In this document: piece by piece, positions 1-5,059 of the stretch | How the letters are laid out: every line of letters starts with the position of its first letter | Position numbering within the stretch: the stretch's first letter is position 1 | Assembly (NCBI GenBank): GCA_003487665.1 | Contig: DNFA01000071.1 | Location: 1 to 5,059, forward strand | From: Oscillibacter sp. | Lineage (GTDB): Bacteria; Bacillota; Clostridia; Oscillospirales; Oscillospiraceae | Length of the DNA: 5,059 nt | Direction: 5' to 3' | Program-made: the position numbers and the translations under genes | Notes under the pieces: model-generated | What the model was told of the DNA's origin: nothing | The model's database searches: none | Seen by the model: the letters and a program-made list of their open reading frames with translations, nothing else

Positions 1-498
1 GCCAACGGCATCGTCAACGTCAGCGCCAAGGATCTGGGCACCGGCAACGCCCAGCACATCACCATCACGTCCTCCTCCAACATGAGCAAGGAGGACATCG
101 AGAAGGCCGTGAAGGACGCGGAGCAGTACGCCGCCGAGGACGCCAAGATCAAGGAGAAGGTGGAGATCCGCAACCAGGCCGACCAGATGGTCTATCAGGC
201 GGAAAAGACCCTGAACGAGGTGGGCGACAAGGTACCCGAAAGCGAGAAGGAGCCCATCCGCGCCGGCGTGGAGAAGCTGAAGGAGACGCTGAAGGGCGAG
301 GACACCGACGCGATCAAGGCGGCCACCGAGGAGCTGACCCAGCTGTTCTACAAGATGAGCGAGAAGCTGTATCAGCAGCAGGCGCCCCAGGGCGACCCCA
401 ACATGGGCGGTCAGCAGCCCGGCGGCGACCCCAACGGCGGCCAGCAGTACTACGACGCCGACTACAAGGTAGTCGATGACGACGATCAGAACAAGTAA
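1..498 (+). CDS. dnaK: Molecular chaperone DnaK (Hsp70), C-terminal part, 5' truncated by window edge
   Basis: This is the last 165 residues of an Hsp70 chaperone, which binds exposed hydrophobic peptides in the cytoplasm in an ATP-driven cycle with DnaJ and GrpE. The frame is open from base 1. It begins with ANGIVNVSAKDLGTG, the conserved end of the substrate-binding beta domain, so the ATPase domain lies upstream of the window. Residues about 28-120 are charged and helical, as expected of the lid (SBD-alpha). From about residue 126 comes a flexible tail rich in G, Q, P and N that ends in YDADYKVVDDDDQNK, the acidic terminus typical of bacterial DnaK. An internal ATG at base 82 (M28) is not a real start, because the conserved DnaK sequence continues upstream of it in frame. 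dnaJ follows 70 bases downstream. The identification is secure from conserved sequence and from the dnaJ neighbour. Confidence 0.97.
   Translation, partial: ANGIVNVSAKDLGTGNAQHITITSSSNMSKEDIEKAVKDAEQYAAEDAKIKEKVEIRNQADQMVYQAEKTLNEVGDKVPESEKEPIRAGVEKLKETLKGEDTDAIKAATEELTQLFYKMSEKLYQQQAPQGDPNMGGQQPGGDPNGGQQYYDADYKVVDDDDQNK
391..435 (+). repeat. Short direct repeat in the DnaK disordered tail
   Basis: The 12-mer GGCGACCCCAAC occurs at 391-402 and again at 424-435, a period of 33 bases. At protein level this gives GDPNMGGQQ (residues 131-139) followed by GDPNGGQQ (142-149). It looks like an in-frame duplication of about 11 codons in the low-complexity linker before the acidic terminus. Such tails vary in length between DnaK orthologs, so functional weight is probably small. 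Confidence 0.6.
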
Positions 499-510
499 GG
501 CAAATATATC

Positions 511-549
511 CCGCAATAAGGGGCAGGAAGTACCTGTCCCTTGTTGTGG
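511..549 (+). promoter_or_regulatory. 17-bp RNA hairpin in the dnaK-dnaJ gap (attenuator or processing element)
   Basis: The left arm CCGCAATAAGGGGCAGG (511-527) pairs without bulges with the right arm CCTGTCCCTTGTTGTGG (533-549) around the loop AAGTA (528-532). Fourteen pairs are Watson-Crick. The other three (513-547, 517-543, 523-537) are G-U wobbles in the sense mRNA but would be A-C mismatches in an antisense transcript, so the fold suits sense RNA. It starts 12 bases after the dnaK stop and ends 5 bases before the dnaJ Shine-Dalgarno AGGAGA, which it does not mask. The following TGTTT is too weak for a standard intrinsic terminator. A leaky attenuator, or a processing/stability hairpin giving more dnaK than dnaJ mRNA, is inferred. 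Confidence 0.6.
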
Positions 550-568
550 TGTTTAGGAGATAACGCCC

Positions 569-1714
569 ATGGCACAGGAAAAGCGAGATTATTATGAGGT
601 TCTCGGCGTCAGCAAGGGCGCATCGGAGGACGAGATCAAAAAAGCATACAAAAAGCTGGCGCGGAAGTACCACCCGGACATGAACCCCGGCGACAAGGAG
701 GCCGAGGAGAAGTTCAAGGAGGTCAACGAGGCCAACGAGGTGCTCAGCGATCCGGAGAAGAAGGCGCGGTACGACCAGTTTGGCTTCGCGGGCGTTGACC
801 CCAGCTACGGGGCGGGCGCAGGCGGCGCAGGCGGCGCATACGGCGGCGCGGGCGGCTTCGACTTCGGCGATCTGGGCGACATCTTCGGCAGCTTCTTCGG
901 CGGCGGATTCGGCGGCCAGCAGCGGCGAAACCCCAACGCGCCCCAGCGGGGCGAGAGCATCCGCGCCAGCGTGTCCGTCACGTTCAAGGAGGCGGCCTTC
1001 GGCTGCGAAAAGGACGTGACCGTGGAGCGCAGCGAGCAGTGCGCCACCTGCAAGGGCAGCGGCTGTCAGCCGGGCACCACGCCGGAGATATGCCCCGACT
1101 GCCACGGCAGCGGACAGGTGCAGGTGCAGCAGCGGACGCCCATGGGCGTGTTCGCCAGCAGCCGCCCCTGCCAGAAGTGCCGGGGCACCGGCCGCATCAT
1201 CCACCAGCCCTGCACCGACTGCGGCGGGCAGGGGCGCGTGCGCAAGCGCAAGACCATCAAGGTCACCATTCCCGCCGGTATCGACCACGGCCAGACCATC
1301 TCCCTGCGGGGACAGGGCAACGCCGGCAAGAACGGCGGCAGCGCCGGCGATCTGCTGATCACCGTGATGGTGCAGCCGGACGAGGTGTTCCGCCGGGAGG
1401 GTGTGGACGTGTTCTGCGAAGCGCCCATCACCTTTGCACAGGCCACGCTGGGCGCCACGCTGGAGATCCCCACCATCGACGGAAAGGTGAAATACGACCT
1501 GCCGGAGGGTACCCAGACGGGCAGCGTGTTCCGTCTGCGGGGCAAGGGCATCCCGGTGCTCAATGGCCGGGGACGGGGCGACCAGTACGTCACCGTCAAC
1601 GTGGAAACGCCCCGCAACCTGACGCGGGAGCAGAAGGAAGCGCTGCGGACGTTCAGCGACATGCTGGGCGAGAGCAACTACGAGAAGCGCAAGAGCTTTT
1701 TCAAGAAGAAATGA
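569..1714 (+). CDS. dnaJ: Chaperone protein DnaJ (Hsp40, type I)
   Basis: A complete 381-residue cytoplasmic co-chaperone that delivers substrates to DnaK and stimulates its ATPase; the length is normal (E. coli DnaJ is 376). Domains in order: the J domain at about 6-70 with the essential HPD at 35-37; a Gly/Phe-rich linker at about 71-120; a zinc-binding region with four CxxCxGxG repeats, C158/C161 (CATCKGSG), C175/C178 (CPDCHGSG), C201/C204 (CQKCRGTG) and C215/C218 (CTDCGGQG); then the C-terminal substrate-binding and dimerisation domains, including the conserved GDLLITV and FRLRGKGIP stretches. All eight zinc cysteines are present. The start is set by AGGAGA at 555-560, 8 bases before the ATG, and by MAQEKRDYYEVLGV matching the family N-terminus. 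It follows dnaK across a hairpin-filled gap, and a PHP gene follows 11 bases after its stop. Identification is secure. Confidence 0.98.
   Translation: MAQEKRDYYEVLGVSKGASEDEIKKAYKKLARKYHPDMNPGDKEAEEKFKEVNEANEVLSDPEKKARYDQFGFAGVDPSYGAGAGGAGGAYGGAGGFDFGDLGDIFGSFFGGGFGGQQRRNPNAPQRGESIRASVSVTFKEAAFGCEKDVTVERSEQCATCKGSGCQPGTTPEICPDCHGSGQVQVQQRTPMGVFASSRPCQKCRGTGRIIHQPCTDCGGQGRVRKRKTIKVTIPAGIDHGQTISLRGQGNAGKNGGSAGDLLITVMVQPDEVFRREGVDVFCEAPITFAQATLGATLEIPTIDGKVKYDLPEGTQTGSVFRLRGKGIPVLNGRGRGDQYVTVNVETPRNLTREQKEALRTFSDMLGESNYEKRKSFFKKK
815..841 (+). repeat. 9-bp tandem repeat in the DnaJ Gly-rich linker
   Basis: GGCGCAGGC occurs twice in tandem (815-823, 824-832), followed by a degenerate third unit GGCGCATAC (833-841). 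The units encode GAG, GAG and GAY at residues 83-91, and a further Gly/Ala run continues to about residue 96. The repeat is in frame, so gain or loss of a unit would only change linker length. Confidence 0.6.
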
Positions 1715-1716
1715 GC

Positions 1717-1722
1717 AGGTGA
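1717..1722 (+). promoter_or_regulatory. Ribosome binding site for the PHP phosphatase gene
   Basis: AGGTGA starts two bases after the dnaJ stop codon (TGA 1712-1714) and lies 3 bases before the ATG at 1726. It matches the 3' part of the full AGGAGGTGA consensus, which makes the short spacer acceptable. It fixes the PHP start and puts the two genes within ribosome-coupling distance. Confidence 0.65.
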
Positions 1723-1725
1723 ACC

Positions 1726-2535
1726 ATGTATCTGGCGGATTATCACACCCATTCCGCCGCGTCGCCGGACGGCTCGCTGACGGTGAACCAGCTGGCGGAG
1801 GCGGCGGTGCGCGCCGGGCTGGACGAGATATGCGTCACCGACCACGTGGACACGGTGCTGTGGGGCAGTCACGCGCCCCGGGAGCATTTCGACTGGACGG
1901 GTCTGCTGGCGCAGGTGCCGCAGGCGCGGGAGCAGTACGCCGGGCGGCTGACCATCCGGCTGGGCGCGGAGCTGGGCGAAGCGCCCATGGGCTTCGACCG
2001 GGCAGAGAGATTGCTCGAAGAATCGCCCGGATTGGACTTTGTCATCGGCTCTGTGCACATGGCTGGAGAAAAATTCCATCATTTCGACCTGTACTACATT
2101 GAAAAAAAGGACGAAACGTATTATCATAGCGTTATAGACAGCTATCTGGAGGACGTACTGCGCCTGGCGCGGTGGGGCAAGTTCAGCGTGCTGGGGCACC
2201 TGACGCTGCCTCTGCGGTATATCAACGAGAATCTGGGCGAGGAGTTGACCTTTGACGGGCACTTCGACCAGTGCCGGGAGATATTCCGGGCGCTGATCGA
2301 AAGCGGCTGCGGCATCGAGTGCAACACCAACCGGGGGCACCAGCCCCTGCCGGACGCGCCGCTGCTGAAGCTCTACCGGGAGCAGGGCGGCGAGATCATC
2401 ACCCTTGGCTCGGACGCGCACTCGGCAGAGTATGTGGGCTGCTGCATCCGGGAGCGGCAGGAGCTGCTGCGGCAGTGCGGATTCCGCTATTTCACCACGT
2501 TCGAGGGAGGCAAGCCCCGGTTCCGGAAGCTGTAA
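1726..2535 (+). CDS. PHP-domain phosphatase, histidinol-phosphatase (HisJ/HisK) family
   Basis: A 269-residue protein with the PHP metal-dependent phosphoesterase fold, the usual length for HisJ-type histidinol-phosphatase, which converts L-histidinol phosphate to L-histidinol in histidine synthesis. Likely metal ligands are visible in family order: HTH at residues 7-9 (DYHTHS), D39-H40 (VTDHVD), E82 (GAELGEA), H111 (GSVHM), H158 (LGHLTLPLRY) and D230/H232 (GSDAH). No signal peptide or membrane segment is seen, so it should be cytoplasmic. The start follows the family N-terminus and the AGGTGA site just upstream. It sits between dnaJ and rpiB with no other histidine gene in the window, so the substrate could be another small phosphoester. 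Many HisJ proteins have an Asp where this one has T160 (GHLT). Bases about 2001-2150 are much richer in A/T than the rest of the gene. Family is confident; the exact substrate is inferred. Confidence 0.85.
   Translation: MYLADYHTHSAASPDGSLTVNQLAEAAVRAGLDEICVTDHVDTVLWGSHAPREHFDWTGLLAQVPQAREQYAGRLTIRLGAELGEAPMGFDRAERLLEESPGLDFVIGSVHMAGEKFHHFDLYYIEKKDETYYHSVIDSYLEDVLRLARWGKFSVLGHLTLPLRYINENLGEELTFDGHFDQCREIFRALIESGCGIECNTNRGHQPLPDAPLLKLYREQGGEIITLGSDAHSAEYVGCCIRERQELLRQCGFRYFTTFEGGKPRFRKL
2099..2127 (+). promoter_or_regulatory. Candidate sigma-A-type internal promoter inside the PHP gene
   Basis: TTGAAA (2099-2104) and TATCAT (2122-2127) are separated by 17 bases. Each differs by one base from the -35 (TTGACA) and -10 (TATAAT) consensus. 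The pair lies in an AT-rich patch of an otherwise GC-rich gene, about 430 bases before rpiB, so it could drive rpiB and the gene after it independently of the chaperone promoter. AT-rich coding sequence often produces such matches by chance, so this is tentative. Confidence 0.25.
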
Positions 2536-2559
2536 ACGTACAAAAAGGAGAATACCACC

Positions 2560-2994
2560 ATGAAAATTGCCATCGCCTGTGACCACGGCGGCTACCTGCT
2601 GAAGCAGGACATCCTCATCTGGCTGGAGGAGCACGACATCGACTACGAGGACTTCGGCTGCTATTCCACCGAGAGCGTGGACTATCCCGTATTCGCGGAG
2701 AAGGCCGCCCGCGCCGTGGCCGACGGCGCCTGTGACAAGGGCATCGTGATCTGCACCACCGGCATCGGCGTCAGCATCGCCGCCAACAAGGTGAAGGGCA
2801 TCCGCTGCGCCCTGTGTACCGACAGTCTGCAGGCGGAGATGACCCGCCGCCACAACGACGCCAACATGATGGCGCTGGGCGCCGGCATCACCGGCGGCAA
2901 CCTGGCCAAGCGGATGGTGGAGATCTTCCTGAACACTGAGTTCGAGGGCGGACGCCACGCCCGGCGCGTGGCGCTGCTGGACGCCATCCAGTGA
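2560..2994 (+). CDS. rpiB: Ribose-5-phosphate isomerase B (RpiB/LacA/LacB family)
   Basis: A 144-residue cytoplasmic sugar-phosphate isomerase, expected to interconvert ribulose-5-phosphate and ribose-5-phosphate in the non-oxidative pentose phosphate pathway. The length is typical. Family motifs are the N-terminal ACDHGG (D9, H10), the active-site loop ICTTGIGVSIAANK with catalytic-type Cys C65 and T67, RRHNDAN with H98 and N99, and the C-terminal EGGRHARR with R132, R135 and R136. A Cys at position 65 favours RpiB over the LacA/LacB galactose-6-phosphate isomerase subunits; RpiB-type allose-6-phosphate isomerases cannot be excluded. Two deviations stand out: the usual CGTGIG is CTTGIG, and the usual GAR/GSR near residue 109 is GAG. 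The start is supported by AAGGAG at 2545-2550, 9 bases upstream. The gene lies 24 bases after the PHP gene and 32 bases before the next one, consistent with one operon. Confidence 0.93.
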   Translation: MKIAIACDHGGYLLKQDILIWLEEHDIDYEDFGCYSTESVDYPVFAEKAARAVADGACDKGIVICTTGIGVSIAANKVKGIRCALCTDSLQAEMTRRHNDANMMALGAGITGGNLAKRMVEIFLNTEFEGGRHARRVALLDAIQ

Positions 2995-3017
2995 GGACAC
3001 ACATTTTTCCAGTGAGG
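2987..3017 (+). repeat. 10-bp direct repeat spanning the rpiB stop and the next ribosome binding site
   Basis: TCCAGTGAGG occurs at 2987-2996, where it contains the rpiB stop TGA (2992-2994), and at 3008-3017, where it supplies most of the GAGGT ribosome binding site of the next gene. The period is 21 bases. A small tandem duplication may have created the second site, but a 10-mer could also recur by chance. Confidence 0.45.
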
Positions 3018-3018
3018 T
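3014..3018 (+). promoter_or_regulatory. Ribosome binding site for the DUF4015-like gene
   Basis: GAGGT lies 8 bases before the ATG at 3027. This supports that start over the next in-frame ATG at 3063 (M13), which would leave almost no residues before the membrane segment and has no good Shine-Dalgarno sequence. An AAAGG at 3019-3023 is a weaker, closer alternative. Confidence 0.55.
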
Positions 3019-3026
3019 AAAGGCCT

Positions 3027-4025
3027 ATGGCAACGAAAGGGTACAACAGCTACCACGGGCGCATGTCCGGCGGAAAGATCGCGCTGATCGTCGCGCTGGT
3101 GCTGGTGCTGGTGGGCGCAGTGGCGTATCTGACACTGCAAAATTATGTGGTATACGACGAGGCGGGCAACGCCAGGCTTGAGCTGCCGTTCCTCCACCGC
3201 AAGGACAAGGAGGAGCCGGACGACACGCCCTCCGCCGGCGACCGGGACGACATCGTGGACACCGTGGAGCCGGAGCATCCCCATGTGAAGGTGGCGGCGC
3301 TGCACGGCGTGCGGCTGCCGGACGACTGCCTGTGGTGGGGCGCGGACTACATCATGAACACGCTGGCGCCGGAGGACATGGTGCTGGCGGTGAAGCGCAC
3401 CACCGGCGGCATCACCTACGGCACGTCCGTGGAGACGCCGTCGGGCGTGGTGGTGGAGACGGGACGTCCCATCGACTGTCTGAAGACCCTGCTGGCCAGC
3501 GGGCGGTATACCGTTGGCAGCGTGCTGTGCTTCCGCGACAGCGCCTATAGCCGCTCCGTGCCGGAGACGGCGCTGGTGCGGGAGGACGGCAGCCTGTGGT
3601 ACGACAACGGCGGGCAGGCGTGGCTTGACCCCACCAACCCGCAGGTGCTGCAATACATCACCGCGCTGGTGAAGGAGTGCGGCGAGCTGGGCTTCAAGGA
3701 GGTCGTGCTGGATCAGTTCTGCTATCCGGAGAACGCGGAGGGCGTCAGCAACCTCCCTGCGGACAGAGCGCAGGTGCTGACGGACTTCGCCGAAAGGCTG
3801 CGGGCGGCACTGCCGGAGGGCGTGGCGCTGTCGGTGACGGTGCGGGGCACAGAGAGCCTGAGCATCGCGCAGATGGCGGAGCTGTTCGACCGGCTGTATG
3901 TACCGGCGGAGAGCGATGCCGCCGCGGTGAAGGCGGCGCTGCCGGAGGGCTATGACCCGGAGACACGGGTGGTGCTCACCACGGCAGAGACCGCCGCCAG
4001 CGGAAGCTATATGATTGTAAAATAA
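3027..4025 (+). CDS. Membrane-anchored putative glycoside-hydrolase-like protein (DUF4015-like), divergent
   Basis: A 332-residue protein of unproven function. Residues 1-17 are short and basic, and 18-37 form one strongly hydrophobic segment, so it is probably inserted with its C-terminus outside the cell. An AVA at 31-33 could be a signal peptidase site, so secretion is an alternative to anchoring; no lipobox is seen. Residues about 56-85 are a charged, probably flexible linker. From about 86 onward it resembles the DUF4015/COG1306 putative glycosyl hydrolase barrel, mainly in WLDPTNPQVLQYITALVKE (199-217) followed by ELGFKEVVLDQFCYP (220-234), which recalls the family pattern of a helix leading to GFDEIQxDYxRFP. 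Asp229 is kept, but the family Arg is C232. The barrel region is short, about 245 residues, and the C-terminal part looks reduced. Five cysteines (101, 151, 168, 218, 232) are unusual for an exported Firmicutes protein. It is the last gene before the terminator. The family call is moderate; catalytic activity is uncertain. Confidence 0.6.
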   Translation: MATKGYNSYHGRMSGGKIALIVALVLVLVGAVAYLTLQNYVVYDEAGNARLELPFLHRKDKEEPDDTPSAGDRDDIVDTVEPEHPHVKVAALHGVRLPDDCLWWGADYIMNTLAPEDMVLAVKRTTGGITYGTSVETPSGVVVETGRPIDCLKTLLASGRYTVGSVLCFRDSAYSRSVPETALVREDGSLWYDNGGQAWLDPTNPQVLQYITALVKECGELGFKEVVLDQFCYPENAEGVSNLPADRAQVLTDFAERLRAALPEGVALSVTVRGTESLSIAQMAELFDRLYVPAESDAAAVKAALPEGYDPETRVVLTTAETAASGSYMIVK

Positions 4026-4027
4026 CA

Positions 4028-4062
4028 AAAAATATCCCCCGGCTTCGCCGGGGGATATTTTT
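4028..4062. terminator. Bidirectional intrinsic terminator between two convergent genes
   Basis: A perfect inverted repeat: AAAAATATCCCCCGGC (4028-4043), loop TTC (4044-4046), GCCGGGGGATATTTTT (4047-4062). It gives 16 pairs with a GC-rich core, and the arms end in a T run on each strand (five T on plus, six on minus counting base 4027). It starts three bases after the stop at 4025 and ends 10 bases before the ileS stop on the other strand, so it can terminate both transcripts. Confidence 0.95.
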
Positions 4063-4072
4063 ATGCGCTTGT

Positions 4073-5059
4073 TTACTCGATGACCGGCAGCTTGCTGACC
4101 ACGGCGGCGCAGCGGGGGCACAGGTCGGGGTGCGCGGCGGCGCTGCCCACGGTGAGAAGCACCTTCCAGCAGCGGGCGCACTTGGCGCCGCTGGCGGGAC
4201 GGACAGCCACCTTCAGCTCGTCGCCCACGTCCACGCGCACCTGAGACACGATGAACAGATCGGCCAACGCCGCGGCGTCCATGTCCGCCAGGAACGCATC
4301 CTCGGCGGTGACGGTGAGATCCACCTCGGCCTCCAGGCTCTTGCCGATGGTCTTGTCGGCACGCGCCGTCTCCAGCGCGCCGTTGACGGCGGTGCGGAGG
4401 GCGGCGATACGCGTCCACTGCGCCATCTCGCCCTCGCTGAGGGCGTAGCCGTTGTAGGGCAGCACCATCTCGTTGAACAGCACGTTGCGCCCGTCATCGC
4501 AGGAGCGGTGGGGCATAGCCAGCCAGATCTCGTCGCAGGTGAAGGCCAGAATGGGCGCAAACAGGCGGGTCATGGCGTCCAGGATCAGGAACAGCGCGGT
4601 CTGGGCGCTGCGGCGGGACAGGCCCTCCGCCTCGTCGCAGTACAGGCGATCCTTGAGAATGTCGAAGTAGAAGGAGCTGAGATCCACCACGCAGAAGTCG
4701 TTGATCATGTGGGACACCACATGGAACTCGTAGTTGTCGTAGGCGGTGTAGGCCTTGGTCAGCAGGTCGTTGAGACGGGTGACAGCCCACTTGTCCAGCG
4801 GCAGCATGTCGGCCGGCTCCACCAGATGATCAGCGTCGAAGCCCACCAGATTGTCCAGGCAGAACTTGGCGGTGTTGCGGAACTTCAGATAGTTCTGGCT
4901 CAGCTGCTTGAAGATCTCGTCGGAGCAGCGGACGTCCACATGGTAGTCGGAGCTGCCCGCCCACAGGCGCAGCAGGTCGGCGCCGTACTTGGCGAAAATC
5001 TCGGCAGGATCCATGCCGTTGCCCAGAGACTTGTGCATGGCCTTGCCCTCGCCGTCCAC
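4073..5059 (-). CDS. ileS: Isoleucine--tRNA ligase (IleRS), C-terminal part, 5' truncated by window edge
   Basis: The last 328 residues of a class I aminoacyl-tRNA synthetase that charges tRNA-Ile in the cytoplasm. The frame runs off the right edge, so the Rossmann fold, HIGH motif and editing domain lie beyond the window; the first codon, GTG at 5059-5057, is an internal Val. The fragment opens with DGEGKAMHKSLGN, the KMSKS signature region written as AMHKS (fragment residues 7-11), then DPAEIFAKYGADLLRLW. The helical anticodon-binding domain follows, with SQNYLKFRNTAKF and LFAPILAFTCDEIW as clear IleRS marks. The end has a zinc-binding knuckle: CARCW (C294, C297) and CPRC (C314, C317). The product ends in PVIE with a TAA stop (4075-4073). 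It is convergent with the chaperone run and shares its terminator. A T-box leader would be expected upstream, outside this window. Identification is secure; AMHKS is a lineage variant, not damage. Confidence 0.96.
   Translation of the reverse strand: MDGEGKAMHKSLGNGMDPAEIFAKYGADLLRLWAGSSDYHVDVRCSDEIFKQLSQNYLKFRNTAKFCLDNLVGFDADHLVEPADMLPLDKWAVTRLNDLLTKAYTAYDNYEFHVVSHMINDFCVVDLSSFYFDILKDRLYCDEAEGLSRRSAQTALFLILDAMTRLFAPILAFTCDEIWLAMPHRSCDDGRNVLFNEMVLPYNGYALSEGEMAQWTRIAALRTAVNGALETARADKTIGKSLEAEVDLTVTAEDAFLADMDAAALADLFIVSQVRVDVGDELKVAVRPASGAKCARCWKVLLTVGSAAAHPDLCPRCAAVVSKLPVIE

Noticed and set aside
499..568. A separate dnaJ promoter in the dnaK-dnaJ gap
   Set aside because: No pair of -35 and -10 boxes with 16-18 base spacing is visible; the gap is mostly taken up by the hairpin.
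314..1288. A 324-codon open frame on the minus strand opposite dnaK and dnaJ
   Set aside because: It is an Ala/Leu-rich shadow of the dnaK end and dnaJ, with no coherent domain. It would also read through the hairpin region.
1039..1722. A 227-codon plus-strand frame inside dnaJ
   Set aside because: It is an out-of-frame reading of the DnaJ zinc and C-terminal domains, rich in Arg, Gly, His and Pro, with no motif of its own.
1678..3000. A 440-codon open frame on the minus strand opposite the PHP gene and rpiB
   Set aside because: It is low-complexity (Val, Leu, Gln, His, Ala) without a family motif, and lies opposite two genes with clear conserved motifs.
2682..4418. A 578-codon open frame on the minus strand, antisense to rpiB and the DUF4015-like gene and running into ileS
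   Set aside because: It is rich in Arg, His and Ala with no recognisable domain, crosses the bidirectional terminator and overlaps three well-supported genes. Long antisense frames are expected in GC-rich DNA with G/C third positions.
4073..5059. Possible ileS pseudogene, because KMSKS is not intact
   Set aside because: The frame is uninterrupted to a normal C-terminus with all four zinc cysteines, and AMHKS occurs in clostridial IleRS proteins as I recall them.
1..5059. CRISPR array, tRNA/rRNA gene, insertion sequence or defence system
   Set aside because: No regularly spaced repeats, cloverleaf-like segments, transposase motifs or terminal inverted repeats were seen. Nearly all of the window is accounted for by six conserved or plausible genes.

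Overview
The window looks like chromosomal core sequence from a GC-rich member of the Firmicutes, most likely a gut-type Oscillospiraceae/Clostridia lineage. The clues are the strong G/C preference at third codon positions, good AGGAG/GAGGT-type ribosome binding sites before every start, a clostridial-style isoleucyl-tRNA synthetase with AMHKS in place of KMSKS, and a membrane-anchored DUF4015-like protein. The lineage is inferred from protein style and composition; no search was run.

Layout: five genes run rightward from base 1 to 4025 in close succession. They are the 3' end of dnaK (1-498), dnaJ (569-1714), a PHP-family histidinol-phosphatase-like gene (1726-2535), rpiB (2560-2994) and a gene for an N-terminally anchored putative glycoside-hydrolase-like protein (3027-4025). 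Gaps are 70, 11, 24 and 32 bases, so co-transcription is plausible. The only sizeable gap, between dnaK and dnaJ, is largely filled by a 17-bp RNA hairpin that ends just before the dnaJ ribosome binding site. The run closes with a perfect stem-loop terminator at 4028-4062. That terminator also serves the convergent ileS gene, whose 3' part fills 4073-5059 on the minus strand. No stretch of 300 bases lacks a gene.

Function: DnaK and DnaJ form the Hsp70 folding machine. RpiB interconverts ribulose-5-phosphate and ribose-5-phosphate. The PHP protein probably removes phosphate from histidinol phosphate or a related small phosphoester. The last gene encodes a cell-surface protein of unknown activity. 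The chaperone pair and the metabolic genes have no obvious biochemical link; the shared transcription unit is the main contextual oddity.

No new defence system, mobile element, CRISPR array or RNA gene was found. The best points for follow-up are the dnaK-dnaJ intergenic hairpin, the divergent short DUF4015-like protein, and an AT-rich patch inside the PHP gene that carries a promoter-like sequence.
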